Assembly: GCA_025456495.1 (NCBI GenBank)
Contig: JALOKO010000269.1
Location: 1 to 5,832 of the forward strand
From: Bryobacterales bacterium
GTDB lineage: Bacteria > Acidobacteriota > Terriglobia > Bryobacterales > Bryobacteraceae
Direction of reading: 5' to 3'
Length of the DNA stretch: 5,832 nt
Shown: in pieces, positions 1 through 5,832 of the stretch
How positions within the stretch are numbered: the stretch's first letter is position 1
How the letters are laid out: the number at the start of each line of letters is the position of its first letter
Made by a program: the position numbers and the translations under genes
The notes under the pieces: generated by a model
What the model was told of the DNA's origin: nothing
Databases searched by the model: none
The model's input: only the letters and a program-made list of their open reading frames with translations

Positions 1-625
1 GGTCTGCCACTTCCAGGGCTTCTTCCTGATCGTGGGTGACCAGGACGGTGGTGACATGCAGATCCTCGTGCAAGCGACGCAGCCAGCGACGCAGGTCCTG
101 GCGCACCTTGGCGTCCAGCGCTCCGAAGGGCTCATCCAGAAGGAGAATGCTGGGTTCGATGGCCAGGGCGCGCGCCAGAGCGACGCGTTGCCGCTGCCCT
201 CCCGAGAGCTGGCTGGGGAAGCGCGCGGCCAGCCCTTCCAGTTGAATGAGCCGCAGCAATTGGTAAACCTTTTCGCGGATCTGCTGCTTGGAGGGCCGTT
301 GCGCCCGCGGACGCACCGTCAGTCCGAAGGCGATGTTGTCGAAGACTGTCATGTGGCGGAATAGCGCATAGTGCTGGAAGACGAAGCCCACCCGGCGCTG
401 TTGGGCGGGTTGCTGAAGCAGGTCATCGCCATCCACGCGAAGGATGGTGTCCGGGTGGGGGTCAGGGATATCCAGCCCGGCCAGGATGCGCAGCAACGTG
501 GTTTTGCCTGAGCCCGATGGACCCAGCAGGGCCACCAGTTGTCCACTGGCAATCTCCAGGCTCACATCGCGGAGAGCGGCAAAGGCGCCGAAGGACTTGT
601 GCAAGTGAAGGGCCTGAATGCTCAT
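1..625 (-). CDS. cysA: Sulfate/thiosulfate ABC importer ATP-binding protein CysA (3' part outside window)
   Basis: This is the ATPase that powers sulfate/thiosulfate import, acting as a dimer on the cytoplasmic face of the CysT-CysW channel. The first 208 codons are present, starting at ATG 625. The complete ABC core is visible: Walker A GPSGSGKTT (35-43), Q-loop VFQHYALF (82-89), signature LSGGQRQRVALARAL (140-154), Walker B ILLLDEPFGALD (160-171) and H-loop VTHDQEEALEVAD (196-208). The segment FRHMTVFDNIAFGLTV (89-104) is typical of CysA rather than of generic ABC ATPases. About 150 residues, including the C-terminal regulatory domain, lie beyond the left edge (E. coli CysA is about 365 aa). 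The start codon overlaps the cysW stop as ATGA, with an AGGAA Shine-Dalgarno 7 nt upstream. Compared with E. coli CysA, the stretch between Walker A and the Q-loop is a few residues longer, which looks harmless. Confidence 0.96.
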   Translation of the reverse strand, partial: MSIQALHLHKSFGAFAALRDVSLEIASGQLVALLGPSGSGKTTLLRILAGLDIPDPHPDTILRVDGDDLLQQPAQQRRVGFVFQHYALFRHMTVFDNIAFGLTVRPRAQRPSKQQIREKVYQLLRLIQLEGLAARFPSQLSGGQRQRVALARALAIEPSILLLDEPFGALDAKVRQDLRRWLRRLHEDLHVTTVLVTHDQEEALEVAD

Positions 626-1521
626 GGTTGGGTTCCTGTGGCAGCGCCGTCAAGGGCGTCGCGCGTGTGGGCATCCTGGTCGCGAGTGATCTTCCATTCC
701 AGCCAGGCCTTCAGCACCAGCGACAGCAACGCAAGCAAGGTCAGCAGACTGGCGACGGCAAACGCGCTGGAAAAGCGGTAGTCGTTGTATAGGATCTCCA
801 CGTGCAACGGGATGGTGTTGGTGGCTCCGCGGATGTGCCCGCTCACCACGCTGACGGCGCCAAATTCCCCCATGGCCCTTGCCGCGGACAACACCACGCC
901 ATACAGCAGGCCCCAACGGATGTTAGGCATGGTGATGCGCCAGAACATCTGCCAGCCGTTGGCGCCCAGCAGCAGCGCGGCCTCTTCCTCTTCGGTTCCT
1001 TGCTGCTGCATCAATGGGATGAGTTCGCGCGCGACAAAGGGGAAGGTGACGAAGAGTGTGGCCAGCACAATTCCTGGCACCGCGAAAAGCACCTGCAAAT
1101 TGGCTTCGCGAAGCCAGTTGCCCAGCAGGCTTTGTGACCCGAAGAGCAGCACAAGCATGAGGCCGGCTACGATGGGCGACACGCTGAACGGCAGGTCAAT
1201 CAACGCCACCAGCAGGGTCTTGCCGCGGAAACGAAAGCGCGCCATCAGCCAGGCCGCTGCGATTCCGAAGAGGGCGTTCACGGGGACGGCAATCGCGGTC
1301 ACCCACAGTGTGAGGCGAATGGCGGCCAAGGCGGAGGGGTCAAGGAAGCTCTCCAGATACACGCGCCAGCCTTGACGGAAAGCCTCCTGAAACACGGCCG
1401 CCAGGGGAAGGGCCAGCACCAGGGTGAGGAAGCCTAGGGCGATGCAAATCAGCAACCATCTTAGCCAGCGCGGTTCCGTGTAGCGCCGGGGAGCAAGGCC
1501 AGGGGACAATGGCTCAGCCAT
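622..1521 (-). CDS. cysW: Sulfate/thiosulfate ABC importer permease CysW
   Basis: This inner-membrane permease subunit pairs with CysT to form the sulfate channel. From ATG 1521 it is 299 aa, close to the usual size. The sequence shows a short basic cytoplasmic N-terminus, a first membrane segment at about 22-45, and further hydrophobic stretches near 70-92, 105-128, 143-165, 202-225 and 250-272. The EAA-type loop that docks to CysA follows EEEEAALLLGANGW (177-190). The stretch ARAMGEFGAVSVVSGHI (214-230) is a CysW hallmark. An in-frame ATG at 1554 would add 11 residues, but 1521 is preferred: it has GGAGGT at 9 nt spacing and gives a one-base TGATG overlap with the cysT stop. The C-terminal tail after about residue 275 is hydrophilic and overlaps the cysA start. 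Confidence 0.95.
   Translation of the reverse strand: MAEPLSPGLAPRRYTEPRWLRWLLICIALGFLTLVLALPLAAVFQEAFRQGWRVYLESFLDPSALAAIRLTLWVTAIAVPVNALFGIAAAWLMARFRFRGKTLLVALIDLPFSVSPIVAGLMLVLLFGSQSLLGNWLREANLQVLFAVPGIVLATLFVTFPFVARELIPLMQQQGTEEEEAALLLGANGWQMFWRITMPNIRWGLLYGVVLSAARAMGEFGAVSVVSGHIRGATNTIPLHVEILYNDYRFSSAFAVASLLTLLALLSLVLKAWLEWKITRDQDAHTRDALDGAATGTQP
633..637 (-). promoter_or_regulatory. Ribosome binding site of cysA
   Basis: AGGAA on the minus strand lies 7 nt before ATG 625, inside the 3' end of cysW. It fixes the cysA start and, with the ATGA overlap, suggests that translation of cysA is coupled to cysW. Confidence 0.6.
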
Positions 1522-2408
1522 CAGACGCGACCTCCGCGCGCGGTCCACCACCACTGCAGCGCGTTCATCGATAGCAGCAAACCAAGGCTGGCCAGCAGCA
1601 TCGCGGCGCCAATCGCCGTGGCTCCCGCATAGTCAAACTGCTCCAAACGGGTGATGATCAGCAGCGACGTGATCTCCGTCTTCATGGGCATGTTGCCGGC
1701 AATGAAGATCACGCTGCCGTATTCGCCCAAGCCCCGGGCGAATGCCATCGTAAAGCCGGTGAACATGGCGGGAAGCAACTGCGGAAGCAGCACGCGGAAG
1801 AGGGTTTGCGCGCGGCTGGCGCCAAGAATGACGGCGGCTTCTTCCATGGCGGGGTCCAGGTCGCTCACCGCGGGTTGCACGGCGCGCACGACAAACGGAA
1901 GGCCCACGAAGAGCAGCGCCAGCGTGATGCCCAAGGGGGTGAAGGCCACCGGCACTCCCAGCGGTTCCAGATAGCGTCCCAGCCATCCTGTGGGTGCGTA
2001 AACGGCGGTGAGCGCGATGCCGGAGATGGCGGTGGGTAACGCGAAGGGAAGGTCCACCAGGGAGTCCACCAGTCGCTTGCCCGGAAACGAATAGCGCACC
2101 AGGCACCAGGCGACCAGCGATCCCATGATCGCGTTCACGCTGGCGGCGGCCAATGCGGCGCCCACGGTGAGCCGGTAGGACGCCAAGGCGCGCGGGCTGC
2201 TGACAGCGCTCCAAAGTGCGTCGATGGGATAGGTTGCTGTCTTCCACAGCAGTACAACCGTGGGCAGCAGCACCACCAGGCTGACGCAGAACAGCGTGTA
2301 GCCAAGCGTGAGCGCGAACCCGGGCAAGACGCGGCGCTGCGTCGCGAACCCGCGCTTGGTGGTTGCCGGGGAGGGCGCGCTAGCTGGCGACGGATTGGAT
2401 CTGGTCAA
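1521..2408 (-). CDS. cysT: Sulfate/thiosulfate ABC importer permease CysT (CysU)
   Basis: This is the second inner-membrane permease of the sulfate importer. The core begins with RRVLPGFALTLGYTLF, which matches the start of E. coli CysT (RRVLPGFTLSLG, from memory). Other family blocks are FPGKRLVDSLVDLPFALPTA (108-127), PFVVRAVQPAVSDLDP (171-186), the EAA loop EEAAVILGASRAQTLFRVLLP (189-209, ends given as positions), RGLGEYGSVIFIAGNMPMKTE (225-245) and RLEQFDYAGATAIG (254-267). About six to seven hydrophobic segments are visible. No ATG fits: the only upstream in-frame ATG, at 2540, would overlap sbp by about 160 nt. TTG 2408 gives 295 aa (E. coli CysT about 277), has GAGGGGG 6 nt upstream and overlaps sbp by 29 nt. 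A later TTG at 2327 lacks a ribosome binding site and would remove conserved residues. Function is certain; the exact start is inferred. Confidence 0.93.
   Translation of the reverse strand: MTRSNPSPASAPSPATTKRGFATQRRVLPGFALTLGYTLFCVSLVVLLPTVVLLWKTATYPIDALWSAVSSPRALASYRLTVGAALAAASVNAIMGSLVAWCLVRYSFPGKRLVDSLVDLPFALPTAISGIALTAVYAPTGWLGRYLEPLGVPVAFTPLGITLALLFVGLPFVVRAVQPAVSDLDPAMEEAAVILGASRAQTLFRVLLPQLLPAMFTGFTMAFARGLGEYGSVIFIAGNMPMKTEITSLLIITRLEQFDYAGATAIGAAMLLASLGLLLSMNALQWWWTARGGRV
1530..1535 (-). promoter_or_regulatory. Ribosome binding site of cysW
   Basis: GGAGGT on the minus strand, within the 3' end of cysT, is 8-9 nt from ATG 1521. It favours this start over the in-frame ATG at 1554 and supports coupled translation through the TGATG junction. 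Confidence 0.65.
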
Positions 2409-3414
2409 AGATCGCCCCCTCGGCAAAGTGCGCGGCGTGGGCTGCCTGCCAGCCGCCGAAGTGCTCGTCCACGCGCAGCAGGATGGATGGCGCCACGGGG
2501 TTGGGGTCCTGGCCAGCCAGGACAGAGGCGCGGAAGCCATGCCGGGCGATCAGCTTCTGGGCCTCAGGCTGGTAGAGGGAACGCAGGTAGGCGTCGGCTG
2601 CCTCACGCACCCCGCGGCGCGTTGCGACGGCGTCCACCAGCGCTACCGGAGGCTCAGCAAGCAGGGTTACGGATGGCGTCACCACCTGCAGTTCCTCCTG
2701 GGCAAACTCGCGCAAGGCCAGGTGCGCCTCACTCTCCCAGGTGACCAGCACGTCACCCATCCGGCGCTGAACGAACGTGGTGGTGGCGCCGCGGGCGCCG
2801 GAATCCAACACAGGTACGTTGCCGTAGAACGCTTCCAGGAAGGCGCGGGCATCGCGGGAGCTGCCGGTGGAATGCATGGCCGCGCCCCACGCCGCCAGGT
2901 GGTTCCAACGCGCGCCGCCTGAGGTCTTGGGGTTCGGCGTCACAATGCTCAGCCCGGGACGGGCAAGGTCGGCCCAGTCCCGAATTCCCCTCGGATTTCC
3001 CTTCCGCACCAGGAACACGATCACTGACCGGTAAGGGCAACTGTTGTGGGGCAGTCGCCGCTGCCAATCGCGGGGCAGTAGCGCACTACGCTGCGCGATG
3101 GCGTCGATGTCATAGGCCAGCGCCAGGCTGAGGACGTCAGCGTCTAGCCCATCCAGCACCGCGCGCGCTTGCTTGCCGGATCCTCCGTGCGATTGCTGGA
3201 TCTGCAACGGCCGCTGTCCGCCCGCTTCCCAATCCCGCGCAAACAGCGCATTCAGTTCCTGAAACAAGGCCCGCGTGGGGTCGTAAGACACGTTGCGCAA
3301 CACGTCTCCCGTGGCTGCGCCACAACCCGTACACGCTGCTGCCACCGCAAGGCATGCCCCTCGCAGCAAGCGGCGACGGGAGAGCGCTGTCGAGACGGGA
3401 GCCGAATGGACCAC
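2380..3414 (-). CDS. sbp: Sulfate-binding protein of the ABC importer (Sbp/CysP family), Tat-type signal
   Basis: This is the extracytoplasmic solute-binding protein that captures sulfate (or thiosulfate) and delivers it to CysT-CysW; it is 344 aa. Family motifs are NVSYDPTR (41-48), QQSHGGSGKQA (73-83), CPYRSVIVFLVRKGNP (126-141), NPKTSGGARWN (161-171, the second sulfate-binding-protein signature), VLDSGARGATTTF (202-214) and a conserved Trp at 226 in VTWESEA. By analogy with Salmonella SBP, the Ser-Gly-Gly of the NPKTSGGAR loop and this Trp contact the anion. The N-terminus carries SRRRLLR (12-18) before a hydrophobic stretch, which fits a twin-arginine export signal. Cysteines at 28 and 31 are not in a good lipobox, so a lipoprotein is possible but weakly supported. 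The start is GTG 3414, with no clear Shine-Dalgarno. It is the first gene of the operon and overlaps cysT. Sbp and CysP cannot be told apart with certainty from sequence alone. Confidence 0.94.
   Translation of the reverse strand: MVHSAPVSTALSRRRLLRGACLAVAAACTGCGAATGDVLRNVSYDPTRALFQELNALFARDWEAGGQRPLQIQQSHGGSGKQARAVLDGLDADVLSLALAYDIDAIAQRSALLPRDWQRRLPHNSCPYRSVIVFLVRKGNPRGIRDWADLARPGLSIVTPNPKTSGGARWNHLAAWGAAMHSTGSSRDARAFLEAFYGNVPVLDSGARGATTTFVQRRMGDVLVTWESEAHLALREFAQEELQVVTPSVTLLAEPPVALVDAVATRRGVREAADAYLRSLYQPEAQKLIARHGFRASVLAGQDPNPVAPSILLRVDEHFGGWQAAHAAHFAEGAIFDQIQSVAS
2415..2421 (-). promoter_or_regulatory. Putative ribosome binding site deciding the cysT TTG start
   Basis: GAGGGGG on the minus strand is 6 nt upstream of TTG 2408 and lies within the last codons of sbp. 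It is the only purine-rich, SD-like element near any plausible start codon in the cysT frame. Confidence 0.45.
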
Positions 3415-3420
3415 ACGCTT

Positions 3421-3426
3421 ACTATA
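3421..3426 (-). promoter_or_regulatory. Possible -10 element of the sulfate operon
   Basis: TATAGT on the minus strand differs by one base from the TATAAT consensus. It ends 6 nt before the GTG start of sbp, so initiation from it would begin at or next to the start codon. No good -35 box lies 16-18 nt upstream (CCCTAC at 17 nt spacing), so this is weak. Confidence 0.2.
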
Positions 3427-3615
3427 TCATGTTGATCGAACAAGTAGGGATGAAAGTTGGCGGAGGAGCACGCAACCGGTTTCGCGTCTCACTCCAAGGG
3501 AAATGGCTAGAGCACATCCGCCACAAATTAAGGAACTTTCGTACTGAGCTACTTTGCTGTCATCGCACGCATGCGTTGATACAGGGCGATGTCCCGGGGA
3601 ACGTCTTGAAAGCGC

Positions 3616-3621
3616 GAGGAG
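3616..3621 (+). promoter_or_regulatory. Ribosome binding site of the hydrolase-like gene
   Basis: GAGGAG lies 9 nt before ATG 3631, a strong Shine-Dalgarno that fixes this start. Confidence 0.7.
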
Positions 3622-3630
3622 ATACTCAGT

Positions 3631-4554
3631 ATGCCAATATCACCGATTACCGCTTCCGTTGGTCTTGGTGGTGTCAACAGGAAAGCAGACGTTGAGATGA
3701 TTCAACGTCTCCTAAACGCATGCCCATTCATCAAGGGTGGACCCAATCCCCTTCTGGCCACCGATGGTCTGTGTGGACCAAAGACGCGGAACGGCATCTC
3801 GCGCTTTCAGCAGGTCAACTTCGGCAAAGCCGATGGAAAAATCGATCCTGGGTATCAGACGATCAGTAAATTACTTGCGATCGTAGAGCAAGCGGGAATG
3901 CTGGCGCAAATCCTTTCCGGGTTACCAACTCCCGGTCCATCTGCTCCTATTCCCGCTCCAGCCCCTACGAGTGGCGCCGGAGGCCTGCGTGCGGAAATTC
4001 TGAAGTGGGCAAAGTTGGGAGTATCCGGGCCGTACGGGGATGTTGGGGCTGGGGCCAAGTACGGAATCGTTAGTGATTGGGATACCACTGAGGAGACACT
4101 AAGCTGGGGTGGAAAGCGCACAGTGCGAAAGGGTTGGCAGAATTACAAGGAGTTCTTTGACGTCGCCGTCGCGGGCTGGACGTCGAACCATTGGCTGGCC
4201 CCAGGCTATCTGGATGGGGTGAAGGTCCCCGGCAAGCGAGTTCCCAAAGCCCCAGGTTCCAACTCTGGAATATCCTGGTGCGGCATCTTTGCAACCTGGT
4301 GCTGGATTAAGGCGGGGAAGGATACGAAGTGGGTGGCGGGTCTGGGACCCACGAATTGCACGAAGATCGCTGGAAACCAGGGTATTCAGCCCGGCGACAT
4401 GTGTGTGCAATATGGTGCAGAAGTACACCACTTCGTTGCTGTTGGGGTGAATGGCGCGAACGTGGACTCAGTGAACGGGAATTCGATGGCTCAGAGCATC
4501 ATTGCGAAGCCGCATCCGTTAAGCTCAGTGAACTACTATTATCGGCCGGAGTAA
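3631..4554 (+). CDS. Peptidoglycan-binding domain plus Cys-His-Asn amidase/peptidase-like protein
   Basis: This is a 307-aa protein, probably a cell-wall hydrolase. Residues 9-82 resemble a peptidoglycan-binding type 1 domain: SVGLGGVNRKADVEMIQRLLN, then TDGLCGPKTRNGISRFQQ (44-61) and DGKIDPGYQTISKL (68-81). A Pro/Ala-rich linker follows (99-118). The C-terminal domain (about 120-307) has a CHAP/NlpC-like active-site pattern: SWCGIFATW with the probable nucleophile Cys217, IQPGDMCVQY (252-261), HHFVAV with His266 or His267, and VNGNSM with Asn284 or Asn282 as third residue. The segment between the linker and Cys217 (Trp-rich, 125-205) is not recognised. No signal peptide or membrane segment is visible, so export would need a dedicated route (type VI or contractile injection system) or phage-type lysis. 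Three sampled 60-base rows give 57, 57 and 47% GC, against 68% for one cys row, which suggests acquisition by transfer. Cleavage of a peptidoglycan peptide or amide bond is inferred, not shown. Confidence 0.8.
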   Translation: MPISPITASVGLGGVNRKADVEMIQRLLNACPFIKGGPNPLLATDGLCGPKTRNGISRFQQVNFGKADGKIDPGYQTISKLLAIVEQAGMLAQILSGLPTPGPSAPIPAPAPTSGAGGLRAEILKWAKLGVSGPYGDVGAGAKYGIVSDWDTTEETLSWGGKRTVRKGWQNYKEFFDVAVAGWTSNHWLAPGYLDGVKVPGKRVPKAPGSNSGISWCGIFATWCWIKAGKDTKWVAGLGPTNCTKIAGNQGIQPGDMCVQYGAEVHHFVAVGVNGANVDSVNGNSMAQSIIAKPHPLSSVNYYYRPE

Positions 4555-4602
4555 AGGCGTAAGCAAATAGACATTCGCGTCCACGCGCGTCAGGATCAAT
4601 AA

Positions 4603-4635
4603 GAAAGGGAGCGGCGCAACAGCCGCTCCCCTTTC
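4603..4635. terminator. Shared terminator hairpin between convergent genes
   Basis: A perfect 9-bp GC-rich stem, GGGAGCGGC (4607-4615) with GCCGCTCCC (4622-4630), encloses a 6-nt loop. GAAA (4603-4606) and TTTC (4632-4635) extend it past one bulged C. The minus-strand tail is T-rich (TTTCTTATT) and would terminate the PHP gene well, 43 nt after its stop. The plus-strand tail (CTTTCCTAT) is weaker but could serve the hydrolase-like gene, whose stop is 48 nt upstream. Confidence 0.75.
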
Positions 4636-4677
4636 CTATGAGTATCGCTATCCGGGAAGATATAACCAAGCGTGGAG

Positions 4678-5778
4678 TTAGGGGATAAAGTCGAATTCAA
4701 TGGGAATCATGAGATGCTGCCCCGGGCCGGTCATCGCGTTGGTGATTTCCAGGTTCATCCTGACACGGGTTTTCGTCTTCGGGGCGTCGCTCTTCAGGCT
4801 GAATTGCAACGGTGTGGTGGCCTGCGGCTGAATGCGAAGCGGGCGCACTTCCATCCAGGTTGGCGCGTCCAGAACCTTGGCTTCAAATCGCAGCGCGGAG
4901 TCATTCCGCAGCGGGATGCCGTTATTCCAGAAGCCGGGGATCCACCGCATCTCATTCGGGAATTGCACGTAGCCGCGGAAGAGCTGCTCCAATAGCGCCG
5001 CGCTTCCGTAGTAGCGGTCGCCTTCCTGCCAGGCGATGGTGCGTCCGGCGTCCAGCGCTTCCCTTACCCCTTGCAGGCTGCGCTCCTTCACCATCAGCAG
5101 CGAGATGCTGCGAGGTTCGGTAGGCAGCGAGGCATTGTGGATGTCGCTGGTTCCCATCAGCGTGAGTTTGTACTGCGAAATCCACGGATGCGCTTCCGGA
5201 TAGTAGGATGGCCCGTTGACGAGTTCAATGCCCTGGAAGAGCTTGTCCGTGTAGGCCGTGTTGATGATCGGCCACCACTCCGCCTTGCCCCGCCAGCCCG
5301 GATGGTTCCAGAACGAGAAGGCGCCTTGACGCTTTGCCTCGGCCAGAGCGGTTAGCAGATCCTTACCCCGGAAGGCATTGTGATCCCGGATGAATAGCGC
5401 ATTGAAGTGGATGTCGCCCTTGGTGATTTCCACCGAAGGGATGATGAGAATTCCCAGTCCTTCAGCGATGGGCCTGGCGATTTGGTAAGGGCGTTCCAGG
5501 TCCATGTTGACGTCTTTTTCATTGGGACGGTAGTCGTCGTGATCGGTAATGGCCATCACGTCCAGGTCTTCGCGCCAGGCTTCCATGACGCGCGTGGTGG
5601 GCCATACCTGCCCGTCGGAAAAGACAGTGTGCATGTGCAAGTCAGCCTTCAGGACATGGAATTCCCCCACCTTGGGGGTGGGGCGATGCACCCGGGTCAT
5701 CTGGGCAGGCAGCATGGAAACCGCCAGAAACAACACTGTACAGAAGCGCAGGATCGCTCGAAGTTGGAAAGCAGGCAT
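4678..5778 (-). CDS. Exported PHP-domain phosphoesterase, Sb-PDE-like
   Basis: This is a predicted metal-dependent phosphoesterase of the PHP superfamily, 366 aa from ATG 5778, exported by an N-terminal signal (MPAFQLRAILRFCTVLFLAV..., likely cut near LPAQ at about residue 26). Metal-ligand motifs are intact: DLHMHT (His48, His50) with SDG (Asp55), ITDHDD (Asp79, His80), VEIT (Glu117), DIHFNALF (His124), WNHPGW (His159) and TSDIHN (Asp212, His214). The blocks VFSDGQVWPT, DYRPNEKDV and YYPEAHPW resemble, from memory, the Sb-PDE group named after a Sphingobium organophosphate diesterase. The C-terminal ~110 residues are Trp/Pro-rich and probably beta-structured, without recognised catalytic motifs. 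A TTG at 5811 would extend the frame by 11 residues and push the signal peptide inward; neither start has a clear Shine-Dalgarno. The gene is convergent with the hydrolase-like gene, and its upstream partner is outside the window. The substrate is unknown. Confidence 0.85.
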   Translation of the reverse strand: MPAFQLRAILRFCTVLFLAVSMLPAQMTRVHRPTPKVGEFHVLKADLHMHTVFSDGQVWPTTRVMEAWREDLDVMAITDHDDYRPNEKDVNMDLERPYQIARPIAEGLGILIIPSVEITKGDIHFNALFIRDHNAFRGKDLLTALAEAKRQGAFSFWNHPGWRGKAEWWPIINTAYTDKLFQGIELVNGPSYYPEAHPWISQYKLTLMGTSDIHNASLPTEPRSISLLMVKERSLQGVREALDAGRTIAWQEGDRYYGSAALLEQLFRGYVQFPNEMRWIPGFWNNGIPLRNDSALRFEAKVLDAPTWMEVRPLRIQPQATTPLQFSLKSDAPKTKTRVRMNLEITNAMTGPGQHLMIPIEFDFIP

Positions 5779-5832
5779 GGAAGTAGGTGTAGCAAACTCA
5801 CATGACGGCAAGGTGACAGAGGCCAGCCGCAG

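Larger units (their letters stand above)
3415..3630. other. Divergent intergenic region between sbp and the hydrolase-like gene
   Basis: This 216-bp spacer must carry the promoter for the sulfate operon (leftward) and probably one for the hydrolase-like gene (rightward). I see no convincing -35/-10 pair for either. A 10-bp perfect palindrome ACGCATGCGT lies at 3567-3576. No riboswitch fold was recognised by eye. On the minus strand, the frame ending at a TAG at 3549-3551 reads like a protein C-terminus (see findings). Confidence 0.5.

Noticed and set aside
785..1375. Plus-strand open frame of 196 codons
   Set aside because: It is antisense to cysW, low in complexity (Ser/Ala/Arg-rich) and has no motif.
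1633..2247. Minus-strand open frame of 204 codons
   Set aside because: It overlaps cysT in another frame; its His/Arg-rich translation is typical of a shifted GC-rich membrane-protein gene.
2409..2540. ATG 2540 as the cysT start
   Set aside because: It would overlap sbp by about 160 nt, and the added 44 residues are out-of-frame sbp sequence with no resemblance to CysT.
2308..2922. Plus-strand open frame of 204 codons
   Set aside because: It lies antisense to sbp and the start of cysT, which are clearly conserved, and its translation has no recognisable domain; it is a shadow of GC-rich coding DNA.
3415..3630. Sulfur-related riboswitch upstream of sbp (such as a SAM class)
   Set aside because: I could not find a recognisable conserved core or paired arms on the minus strand; a covariance-model search would decide.
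4860..5170. Open frames on both strands inside the PHP gene
   Set aside because: They are out-of-frame shadows of a gene with intact catalytic motifs.

Overview
The window (about 5.8 kb, GC-rich, with no phage, transposon, tRNA, rRNA or CRISPR signature) looks like chromosome from a Gram-negative bacterium. A tightly packed sulfate ABC importer operon with a Tat-type binding-protein signal and an exported metal-dependent phosphodiesterase-like protein would suit an environmental lineage such as Acidobacteriota. That placement is a guess, because no taxonomic marker is present.

Layout. Positions 1-3414 hold a minus-strand sulfate/thiosulfate uptake operon, transcribed right to left: sbp (binding protein) - cysT (permease) - cysW (permease) - cysA (ATPase, running off the left edge). 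The junctions are overlapping: sbp/cysT by about 29 nt if the inferred TTG start is right, cysT/cysW by one base (TGATG), and cysW/cysA by four bases (ATGA). Positions 3415-3630 are a divergent intergenic region. Positions 3631-4554 (plus strand) encode a two-domain protein: an N-terminal peptidoglycan-binding-like domain, a Pro/Ala-rich linker, and a C-terminal Cys-His-Asn amidase/peptidase-like domain. Its base composition is visibly less GC-rich than its neighbours. Positions 4555-4677 separate two convergent genes and contain a strong hairpin, probably a shared terminator. Positions 4678-5778 (minus strand) encode an exported PHP-domain protein resembling Sb-PDE-type phosphodiesterases.

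How the genes work together. The four left-hand genes form one complete machine: Sbp captures sulfate outside the inner membrane, CysT and CysW form the channel, and CysA hydrolyses ATP. The cell-wall hydrolase-like gene and the PHP gene have no evident functional link to sulfate uptake or to each other. The hydrolase-like gene is the most unusual item: it lacks a signal peptide, has deviating composition and stands alone between unrelated genes. I did not find convincing evidence for a wholly new multi-gene system.
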